A DNA stretch of 11,566 nt from an uncultured Gemmiger sp. GTDB lineage: Bacteria > Bacillota > Clostridia > Oscillospirales > Ruminococcaceae. Of this stretch, positions 1-5,815 are shown one piece after another. The stretch covers positions 1-11,566 of the forward strand of contig CAUEKL010000056.1 in assembly GCA_959018215.1 (NCBI GenBank), written 5' to 3'. The notes below the pieces were generated by a model. That model did no database searches. It was given only the letters and a program-made list of their open reading frames with translations, and was not told the DNA's origin. Numbering within the stretch: the first letter of the stretch is position 1; every line of letters begins with the position of its first letter. The position numbers and the translations under genes were made by a program.

Positions 1-158
1 GCATATTCATCCAGAATGGCAGGGGAGCCATCCGTAGAACCATCATCCACGCAAATAATTTCGATATCTTTCAGTGTCTGATTCAGAGCACTGTCGATAC
101 ATTCCCGCAAATATTTCTCAACATTACAAACAGGGATAACAACCGATACCTTGGGCAA
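1..158 (-). CDS. Family 2 glycosyltransferase, N-terminal fragment (runs off left edge)
   Basis: About 52 codons of a gene read leftward off the window. The translation begins MPKVSVVIPVCNVEKYLREC and continues into the IICVDDGSTDGSP motif. This is the hallmark start of GT-A family 2 glycosyltransferases: the first beta strand, then the DDGSTD nucleotide-sugar binding loop. These cytoplasmic enzymes transfer a sugar from a nucleotide donor to a lipid-linked or growing glycan. I chose the TTG start at 158 because GGAGG lies 8 nt upstream and the protein then begins exactly as the family usually does; an in-frame GTG at 161 is the alternative. It lies 50 nt downstream of the UDP-glucose dehydrogenase gene on the same strand, so it is probably the next gene of the same glycan operon. 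The donor and acceptor cannot be told from this fragment. Confidence 0.88.
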   Translation of the reverse strand, partial: MPKVSVVIPVCNVEKYLRECIDSALNQTLKDIEIICVDDGSTDGSPAILDEY

Positions 159-208
159 CACAAACTCCTCCAATTACACTGCACTTTCCGTTTCTTCGGC
201 TGCAAAAC

Positions 209-1417
209 TTAATCGCGGAAATACAGATCCCGGGTATAGACCTTGTCCATTACAGGATCCAGCTCTTTTCCGTACCGGTTGGCAAGGATCACCCGGCTTT
301 CCCGGCAGAACTGGTCCCAATCACGGACGACACGGCTACCGTAGAAAGTATCCTGCTTCAGCGTAGGTTCATAGATGATGACTTCGGCGCCGGCTGCTTT
401 CAGGCGCTTCATAACGCCCTGAATGCTGGACTGACGGAAATTGTCGGAATTCGCTTTCATCGTCAGCCGATAAATGCCGATAACGCAGGGCTCGCCGCTG
501 TCCGGTACAAAGCCGGCCTTTTCCAGTACACGGTGGGCCACATAGCTTTTACGGGTACGGTTGGCTTCCACGATAGCGCCGATGATATTGTTGGGAACTT
601 TGTCGTAGTTGGCCAGCAGCTGCTTGGTATCCTTGGGCAGGCAATAGCCGCCATAACCAAAGGAAGGATTGTTGTAGAAGTTGCCGATGCGAGGGTCCAG
701 GCAAACCCCTTCAATAATCTGGCGCGTGTTCAAGCCACGCATTTCCGCATAGGTGTCCAGCTCATTGAAAAAGCTGACGCGCAGCGCCAGATAGGTGTTG
801 GCAAACAGCTTGACCGCTTCCGCCTCCGTGGGATTGGTCAGCAGAACCGGCACGTCCTTCTTGATGGCCCCCTGCTTGAGCAGATCAGCAAAAGTTTCGG
901 CGGCAGTCTTCAGGCGGGGATCTTCCAGCGGCGCACCCACAATGATGCGGCTGGGGTACAGGTTGTCATACAACGCCTTGCCCTCCCGCAGGAACTCAGG
1001 AGAAAAGATGATATTGTCGCAGTGGTATTTTTCCCGCACTGACATGGTATACCCCACCGGAACCGTGGATTTGACCACCATGATGGCATGGGGGTTGACA
1101 GACAGGACCAGCTCGATGACAGCCTCCACCGAGGAAGTGTCAAAGTGGTTCTTTTCCGAGTCATAGTTGGTCGGGGTGGAGATGATGACATACTCGGCAT
1201 CCCGGTAAGCCGCTGCGCCGTCGGTGGTGGCAGTCAGGTCCAGATCATGGCTGGACAGGTATTCTTCGATCTCTTTGTCCACCAGAGGAGAGATGCGGTT
1301 GTTGATTTTGTCCACCTTTTCCGCCACCAGATCTACGGCGGTGACGTGGTTGTTCTGTGCCAGCAAAATAGCGTTGGCCAGCCCTACATAGCCGGTACCG
1401 GCAATTGCAATGTTCAT
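209..1417 (-). CDS. ugd: UDP-glucose 6-dehydrogenase
   Basis: This 402-aa protein, normal length for the short bacterial form, oxidises UDP-glucose to UDP-glucuronate with two NAD+ in the cytoplasm, supplying glucuronate (or sugars derived from it) for surface polysaccharide. The N-terminal Rossmann fold shows GTGYVG (residues 7-12) and an acidic residue ending strand 2 (VDL, about 28-30). STVPVG is at 117-122, PEFLREG at 140-146, and the EAVKLFANTY helix with its active-site Lys is near 203. The catalytic cysteine is C259 in FGYGGYCLPKDT. The C-terminal UDP-binding domain has the expected Arg in NSDNFRQS (R328). The ATG is preceded by AAGGGAG with 5 nt spacing. It sits 52 nt after the GlfT2-like gene and 50 nt before another glycosyltransferase, all on one strand. 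GDP-mannose or UDP-ManNAc dehydrogenases are related, but the overall match fits the UDP-glucose enzyme best. Confidence 0.95.
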   Translation of the reverse strand: MNIAIAGTGYVGLANAILLAQNNHVTAVDLVAEKVDKINNRISPLVDKEIEEYLSSHDLDLTATTDGAAAYRDAEYVIISTPTNYDSEKNHFDTSSVEAVIELVLSVNPHAIMVVKSTVPVGYTMSVREKYHCDNIIFSPEFLREGKALYDNLYPSRIIVGAPLEDPRLKTAAETFADLLKQGAIKKDVPVLLTNPTEAEAVKLFANTYLALRVSFFNELDTYAEMRGLNTRQIIEGVCLDPRIGNFYNNPSFGYGGYCLPKDTKQLLANYDKVPNNIIGAIVEANRTRKSYVAHRVLEKAGFVPDSGEPCVIGIYRLTMKANSDNFRQSSIQGVMKRLKAAGAEVIIYEPTLKQDTFYGSRVVRDWDQFCRESRVILANRYGKELDPVMDKVYTRDLYFRD

Positions 1418-1469
1418 AATAGCTCCCTTACTTTGTAAACGTTGTAAAATATGATAAGCATGGCATTTG

Positions 1470-3338
1470 TCATGGCTGTTCCGGATGGTCCAGATTCAGG
1501 TAACGCCGCCAGAAGGCTTCCCCGGTCAGCTCTTCCCGGGCAGCCGCATAGCGGGCAGCCAGATCCGTCTGGCTGCGGCGGAATTGCTTCATCAACCGGC
1601 GGCGACGTTTTTCCAGGGTACGGAACCATACACGGTCCTGACGGCGCAAGGCCGCCGTGCGCTGCCATACGTTGACGGCCAGCAGCTGACGGCGCAAAGT
1701 CTGACTCTGAGGCTGGTAGGAATCGTCGTAGCCGATGATTCCCGTCTTTTTGCGCAGCAGAGCTTTTGGAAAGCATCTCTGCCCGTTGCAGGTCAGGACA
1801 TACAGAATCCTGTCTGTGAGCGAACGGGGGGAATCTTTATAGACATCCTCCAGCCGTACCTCTATATCGAATTCGGACAGGGGGCGCAGTACTTCATTGC
1901 AGGCGGAAGCCCGATGCAGCAATTCCTCGCCGCGATCCTGCCGGAACAGGTCGGGACCCTGCAGGTAGTCTTCCAGCGCCATCAGAAGGGCTTCGGCGCC
2001 ATGGTAGGCGTATTCCCGCAGCTGCTGCCGGTAAAGGCGCGTCCATAGTCTGGGAATATCCACCTCGGCAAAAGCGCCGGTGATGGCCTTTGCCGCCAAC
2101 ATGTTGCGCATACGCTGGTACAAATCCAGTGCCGCACTGTATTTTCCCGCAAATCCCATATGCCAGATGCAGATACCGGGCATGGTCAGGAAATGGTCCG
2201 GGCAGCAGCGCAGACTGTATTCAATGTCATCACAGCGGAGAAACAGCGGCAGCGGCAACCCCTGATTCCGGATGAACCGGACGGGAATACAGCAGTACCA
2301 CCAGCCGGCATAAGGCTGCCGCATGGGCAGCAGTTCCCGTCCTGCCTCCAGCACATGGGTAAGTTCGGTCAGGTCCAGTTTGGGACGTGCGGGCCGCCAA
2401 CCGCCGTCCGGCAGAATTGTACCGACATCCTCGTGCTGCGTGTCCATGGCATCGTATTCCAGCATGGCGCCGCTGATAAAGCTGTCGGTATATTCCGGCC
2501 TGAGCAGGCTCAGCAGCCTGTAGGTGCGGCGGATGCTTTCCGGAAGTACCAGCACATCGTCGTCCATCAACAGCACATGGGTTGCGCTGGGGACCTGATG
2601 CAGGGATTCCATCATGCCGCGGGCATAACCGCCCGAGCCGCCGGTGTTCTTGTTGGGATGGACGGCAACATGGTATCCGTTTATACTTGCCGGGTCCAGT
2701 GTACGGCCGTTATCCACCACGTGGATATACAGGGCATCCCGCAACTCACTGCCTTCTGCCAGAAGTTGGTCTTTGAGCAGCTGAATGTTGTGGGTGATGA
2801 ACGCTTCTTTCCGGCAGGTGGTGGTAACCAGGGAAAGTACCACATCCCGCTCGCAGCCTTTGGGAAAAAGGCCGCAATAAGCTGCCTGGTGGAGAATGCA
2901 ATCCTCATACGGATCAATCTCAAAGGCCAGCAGTTGATCTTCTGCGGTGGCGGGGTAGGGAACGCAAATTTCCTGCGGCAGGGGAAAGGTATACTCTTTG
3001 ACATAGAGTTCATGCCGTTCCGGCGCTGTCGGGTTCAGGCTGTATCCCACCAGTTGCAGACGGAAATGTCCCTGCACGGTCAACTGCAATTCCACCTGGT
3101 CCAGCGGCGTATACCGTTTCCACGTTTGCAGGGAAAAACCGTTCAGATAGGTGGAAAACCCGATGCTCATCCCGGATGGGATATGCAGCTTTGTGCAGGT
3201 AGGGTCCAGGACGCAGGCGGGACCGGTGTAAAACAGTTTCCAGTGGTTTTTTAATTTTTCATCCGTTGGGAAAATCACGTTTTGAAGTTTGCGTTTCGTG
3301 CGCTCCTCTCCCATGAAGTCAACCTCGCTCTTTCTCAT
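1470..3338 (-). CDS. GlfT2-like galactofuranosyltransferase (GT2 superfamily)
   Basis: Up to 622 aa, close to the ~640 aa of mycobacterial GlfT2, which polymerises galactofuranose from UDP-Galf. The order of parts matches that family: an N-terminal beta-rich domain (about 20-165) whose SGMSIGFSTYLNGF segment resembles the GlfT2 N-domain; a GT-A core beginning near 170; NKNTGGSGGYARG at 229-241; the metal-binding DDD at 259-261; WW at 346-347; the catalytic-base region CDDIEY (D370, D371); the metal-ligand His in IWHMG (H393); and a helical C-terminal part rich in Arg. The ATG at 3338 has AAAGG only 1-2 nt upstream. The in-frame ATG at 3314 has GAGG with 8 nt spacing and may be the true start. 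It lies 64 nt downstream of another glycosyltransferase gene. Galf as the donor is inferred from family resemblance; no UDP-galactopyranose mutase gene is in the window. Confidence 0.88.
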   Translation of the reverse strand: MRKSEVDFMGEERTKRKLQNVIFPTDEKLKNHWKLFYTGPACVLDPTCTKLHIPSGMSIGFSTYLNGFSLQTWKRYTPLDQVELQLTVQGHFRLQLVGYSLNPTAPERHELYVKEYTFPLPQEICVPYPATAEDQLLAFEIDPYEDCILHQAAYCGLFPKGCERDVVLSLVTTTCRKEAFITHNIQLLKDQLLAEGSELRDALYIHVVDNGRTLDPASINGYHVAVHPNKNTGGSGGYARGMMESLHQVPSATHVLLMDDDVLVLPESIRRTYRLLSLLRPEYTDSFISGAMLEYDAMDTQHEDVGTILPDGGWRPARPKLDLTELTHVLEAGRELLPMRQPYAGWWYCCIPVRFIRNQGLPLPLFLRCDDIEYSLRCCPDHFLTMPGICIWHMGFAGKYSAALDLYQRMRNMLAAKAITGAFAEVDIPRLWTRLYRQQLREYAYHGAEALLMALEDYLQGPDLFRQDRGEELLHRASACNEVLRPLSEFDIEVRLEDVYKDSPRSLTDRILYVLTCNGQRCFPKALLRKKTGIIGYDDSYQPQSQTLRRQLLAVNVWQRTAALRRQDRVWFRTLEKRRRRLMKQFRRSQTDLAARYAAAREELTGEAFWRRYLNLDHPEQP

Positions 3339-3402
3339 GCCTTTGCGCCGGAATCATCGGATACAGGATTCCGGGCAAGTGGCTTGCGGCGTCCGTCCGC
3401 CG

Positions 3403-4533
3403 TTACTTTGTCTTGTCTTTTGGGGGCTTTCCGGCCTTGCGCGGCTTGGTTTTTCGTTCCGCGTTCCAGTTGGCCAGGCGATAGCTCAGCTCCATATACC
3501 GGCTTGTGCGCAGCAACCGTGTGTTCTTGTTGTGCATACGCTTGGCGATGGCCGGATGCTTTTTGCACAGGGCGCGGTCATACGCCTCCAGGCGTTCCCG
3601 CACCGTGCTTTCGGGAGCAAACCGCAGCAGCAGTTCGATACCGTATTGCGCAATATCTCTGGCCCGACCGGACAGAAGCGTTCCCTTCCTGTCTGCAGGG
3701 AGTTTGTCTGCGACATCCAGAATCTGCTCGGTTACCTGGACGTAATCTTCGAAGTGCTTCTGGTAGCTCTTGATACTGACACTCTGTCCGTCACGGCCCA
3801 GCCGGTAATGATACAGTGTCACCGGACAGAAAGAAAGTGTCTGTGCCGCCGTCATACCCAGGAACGTATACGCCATATCGGTATAACTGCAGTGGGGAAG
3901 AAGATGAATTCCGGCTTCCCGCAGCATGTCGGTGCGGAAGGTCAGACCGTGAATCTCCATGTCCAACTTCGGCTGTTCCAATGTGTCAAACGTATAAATT
4001 CTGCCGGCTGTGTGGCCTTCACAGACAGTAAAAAGATTCTGAACCCGGTTGTTGCGCACAGTACAGTAGTTTGTAAATACCACGTCGCTTCCGCACGCTT
4101 CCAAAAAGTCCAGTAACGCAGCCAGCGCTTCGGGGTCAAACCAGTCATCGCTATCCAACGTACGGAAATAATTCCCCGTTGCCTGGTCCAGTGCCGCCAT
4201 CTGGGCACTTCCGTAGCCGCTGTTCGGCTGGCGGATCAGACGGAAAATCTCGGGCCGGCGCGCAATGTATTCCTCTACAATATGCGCGGTGTTGTCGGTG
4301 GAACCGTCGTCCACCACAATGACTTCCAGACGCTCCGCGCCTGCAGTCAGACAGGAGTCCAGAGCTTGCGGAAGGGTGGCTTTTGCATTGTAGGCGGCAA
4401 TCGAAACCGTCAGTATCTTTCGGGTTACTTTCTCGCTCGACAGGTCATGGATTGCTTTTGCTTCATGTTCGGCACAGCAGCTTTCCCTGCGGGCTGCTGA
4501 CTCATGACTCGCAATCACCTGTTGTTCTAACAT
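3403..4533 (-). CDS. Family 2 glycosyltransferase
   Basis: A 376-aa cytoplasmic GT-A fold transferase. Numbering from the chosen start, it has the strand ILTVSIAAYNA near 40-50, the donor-binding VDDGSTDNT at 74-82, a GYGSAQMAALD helix around 107-116, and the metal-binding DSDDW at 127-131 (the DXD motif). After this comes a variable acceptor domain with a CSYTDM segment, then a Lys/Arg-rich tail ending KPPKDKTK with no membrane segment. An in-frame start 20 codons upstream (4593) exists. I prefer the ATG at 4533, because GGGG stands 8 nt before it and the extra N-terminus (Cys-rich, no clear ribosome site) is unlike the family. It is the first gene of the minus-strand glycan operon, about 90 nt from the predicted transcription start. 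The donor sugar and linkage cannot be read from sequence. Confidence 0.88.
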   Translation of the reverse strand: MLEQQVIASHESAARRESCCAEHEAKAIHDLSSEKVTRKILTVSIAAYNAKATLPQALDSCLTAGAERLEVIVVDDGSTDNTAHIVEEYIARRPEIFRLIRQPNSGYGSAQMAALDQATGNYFRTLDSDDWFDPEALAALLDFLEACGSDVVFTNYCTVRNNRVQNLFTVCEGHTAGRIYTFDTLEQPKLDMEIHGLTFRTDMLREAGIHLLPHCSYTDMAYTFLGMTAAQTLSFCPVTLYHYRLGRDGQSVSIKSYQKHFEDYVQVTEQILDVADKLPADRKGTLLSGRARDIAQYGIELLLRFAPESTVRERLEAYDRALCKKHPAIAKRMHNKNTRLLRTSRYMELSYRLANWNAERKTKPRKAGKPPKDKTK

Positions 4534-4602
4534 TTCTCGCACCCCATACAAATTTATGCACTTACAGGAAAAGAAGCAATTGCAAGATAGCACCGCTCCC
4601 GT

Positions 4603-4616
4603 AAAATGCGCATTTT
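4603..4616. promoter_or_regulatory. 14-bp perfect palindrome in the glycan operon leader
   Basis: AAAATGCGCATTTT reads the same on both strands. It begins roughly 8 nt downstream of the transcription start expected from the -10 at 4631-4636, a position where a bound dimer would block initiation or early elongation. It could be an operator. It is too short and lacks the U-run needed for a terminator. The binding protein is unknown. Confidence 0.4.
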
Positions 4617-4630
4617 TCCCTATAAAATCA

Positions 4631-4659
4631 ATGATAACACATAGTAATCACTTTTTCTA
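4631..4659 (-). promoter_or_regulatory. Predicted promoter of the glycan operon
   Basis: On the minus strand, TAGAAA (4654-4659; 4 of 6 matches to TTGACA) is followed after 17 bp by TATCAT (4631-4636). TG one base before the -10 makes it an extended -10 promoter. This gives a leader of about 90 nt ahead of the glycosyltransferase start at 4533. It is the best sigma-70-type match in the AT-rich gap. It is a visual prediction only. Confidence 0.5.
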
Positions 4660-4775
4660 TATGAAATAGGTAGAAATATGGTGTTTACAGTAAAAAAATA
4701 CCGGTAAATCTTTCCTCAATCCAGCTGTGTGACCAGAAAAAAATATCGCTTTACGGCCAAATGTCTCTTCTTGGC

Positions 4776-4793
4776 TTGTATGTAAACATACAA
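4776..4793. promoter_or_regulatory. 18-bp palindrome, operator-like
   Basis: TTGTATGT and ACATACAA form perfect 8-bp arms separated by AA. Such short-spaced TTGTAT/ATACAA symmetry is typical of sites for dimeric helix-turn-helix regulators, for example the GntR family. It lies about 117 bp upstream of the glycan operon -35 and about 80 bp upstream of the plus-strand remnants. It may have served a regulator or promoter now lost. It is not followed by a U-run, so it is not a terminator. Confidence 0.4.
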
Positions 4794-4873
4794 AATGGCA
4801 AAAAATTGCATATTCATTCCGGTAGTTGCATCTGTTGAGACAAAATTGGATGTTTCCTCAAAATACGGGGTAA

Positions 4874-5044
4874 AAAGCTCCCCGGGAAGCGGCCTTCCCC
4901 GACCTGCCAAAGGCTCCGTCCCATGAAGGTGCCAGCGATTCCTTTGTGATAGAGGACGTGGACGACCCCACCGTGGCAGTGGAATTGACCCGCATCACCT
5001 GTGAAGCGCTGCGCAAAGCGGCGTCCCGAAAACGGAGGAAATGA
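4874..5044 (+). pseudogene. 3'-end remnant of an unidentified gene
   Basis: The frame opens after a TAA at 4871-4873 and runs 56 codons to a TGA at 5042-5044, with no ATG and no ribosome site at any GTG. It reads about KAPREAAFPDLPKAPSHEGA, then a VIEDVDDPTVAVELTRI stretch, and ends in a basic tail, ALRKAASRKRRK. Codon use is GC-rich and looks coding, and the stop overlaps the next ATG by the ATGA arrangement of coupled genes. The simplest reading is the C-terminal end of a real gene whose front was deleted where the DNA turns AT-rich near 4860-4870. I do not recognise the family. Confidence 0.5.
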
Positions 5045-5046
5045 AG

Positions 5047-5193
5047 ATGGCTTTTGACTACAAGAAAGAATACAAGGAATTCTATCTGCCGCCCAAAACA
5101 CCGGGTATCGTCACGGTGTCGGCCATGAACTTTCTGGCGGCGCCCGGACATACCGTGGGGCACTACCCGGTACGAAAGGTGGACCAGCTATGA
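5047..5193 (+). pseudogene. GyrI-like domain protein, internally deleted remnant
   Basis: A 48-codon frame (50 codons if started at the ATG at 5041). It begins MAFDYKKEYKEFYLPPKTPG, followed by IVTVSAMNFLAAPG. This closely resembles the N-terminus of GyrI-like small-molecule-binding proteins of Firmicutes, which run to about 200 residues. The end, GHYPVRKV, resembles the family's C-terminal RHPI/VRKV signature. The middle, which forms the ligand-binding fold, is missing, as if about 150 or more codons were lost in frame. GGAGG at 5034-5038 is 8 nt from the ATG at 5047, so the short peptide may still be translated. Its TGA overlaps the ATG of the DUF3795 gene, so it may act as a coupling leader. 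Identification is from memory of the family. Confidence 0.6.
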
Positions 5194-5753
5194 AAGGCTT
5201 CACGCGGGAACATACCGAGTTCAGCCTGTGCGGTCTGAACTGTCTGCTCTGTCCCATGCAGGTAGGCGGCTACTGCCCCGGCTGCGGCGGAGGACCGGGC
5301 AACCAGAGCTGCACCATTGCCCGGTGTTCGCTGGACAATGGCGGATATACTTTTTGCAGCCAGTGTCCCACATATCCCTGCGCCCGATATGACGGATTTG
5401 ATACGGCAGATTCCTTTGTGCCTCACAGCCGCCGTGCCGCCGATCTGGACCGTGCCCGGGAATTGGGGCTGGATGCCTACATAGACGAACTGCGGGCCAA
5501 GCGGGCCATTCTGGATAAGCTGCTCGCAAACTATAACGATGGCCGCCGCAAAACCTTCTATTGTGCGGCAACGTACCTGCTGCCGTTGCAAGATCTGAAA
5601 AACGTTGTGGCAAAGCTGGAGGATCAGCCGGAATGTTCGGTCAAAGAGCGGGCCGCGGCTGCCGTGAAGCTTCTGCAAGGGGCAGCTGATGGCCTGCCTC
5701 GCCAGTTCCGCAAGTGTGATTGGAAGGGTTTGATCGTTGCAGTGTATCTGTAA
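5190..5753 (+). CDS. DUF3795 family Cys-rich protein
   Basis: A 187-aa cytoplasmic protein with ten cysteines in its first 64 residues: C14, C18, C21, C29, C32, C41, C46, C56, C59 and C64. They include CGLNCLLC at 14-21, CPGC at 29-32 and CSQCPTYPC at 56-64. This pattern is that of DUF3795, a presumed zinc-binding domain of unknown function common in Clostridia. The rest is helical (ELRAKRAILDKLL, LQDLKNVVAKLED) without membrane segments. The ATG overlaps the stop of the GyrI-like remnant (CTATGA), so its translation was coupled to that gene, and no separate strong ribosome site is seen. The gene looks intact. It ends 25 bp before a strong terminator. No reaction can be assigned. Confidence 0.85.
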   Translation: MKGFTREHTEFSLCGLNCLLCPMQVGGYCPGCGGGPGNQSCTIARCSLDNGGYTFCSQCPTYPCARYDGFDTADSFVPHSRRAADLDRARELGLDAYIDELRAKRAILDKLLANYNDGRRKTFYCAATYLLPLQDLKNVVAKLEDQPECSVKERAAAAVKLLQGAADGLPRQFRKCDWKGLIVAVYL

Positions 5754-5778
5754 TTCAAATAAATGGGGTATAAAACAA

Positions 5779-5813
5779 AAACAAGCGCACCGCCATAGAC
5801 GGTGCGCTTGTTT
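5779..5813. terminator. Bidirectional intrinsic terminator
   Basis: A perfect 14-bp stem (5779-5792 with 5800-5813) closes a 7-nt loop; the core is CAAGCGCACCG/CGGTGCGCTTG. On the plus strand it ends in TTGTTTATT after the DUF3795 gene. On the minus strand the trailing side is TTGTTTTTGTTTT after the recombinase gene, whose stop codon is only 2 nt from the stem. It therefore should stop transcription from both convergent genes. Confidence 0.9.
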
Positions 5814-5815
5814 AT

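Larger units (their letters stand above)
4534..4873. other. AT-rich intergenic region with promoter and palindromes
   Basis: This is a 340-bp gap between the first gene of the glycan operon (minus) and gene remnants on the plus strand. It is clearly more AT-rich than its surroundings up to about 4860, where composition changes sharply to GC-rich. It holds the predicted operon promoter and two perfect palindromes listed separately. I see no convincing gene: the minus-strand reading frame at 4716-4910 starts at TTG with a poorly placed ribosome site and resembles nothing. A weak plus-strand -35-like TTGAGA near 4838 has no good -10 partner. Confidence 0.6.

Noticed and set aside
2160..3254. Plus-strand open frame of 364 codons
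   Set aside because: Antisense of the GlfT2-like gene, with no start signal and unrecognisable composition.
4884..4899. Small hairpin GGGAAG-CGGC-CTTCCC
   Set aside because: Six-bp stem inside the gene remnant without a U-run; common by chance in GC-rich DNA.
4716..4910. Minus-strand 64-codon frame in the AT-rich gap
   Set aside because: It starts at TTG with poorly spaced ribosome site, crosses the composition break near 4865 and resembles no protein.
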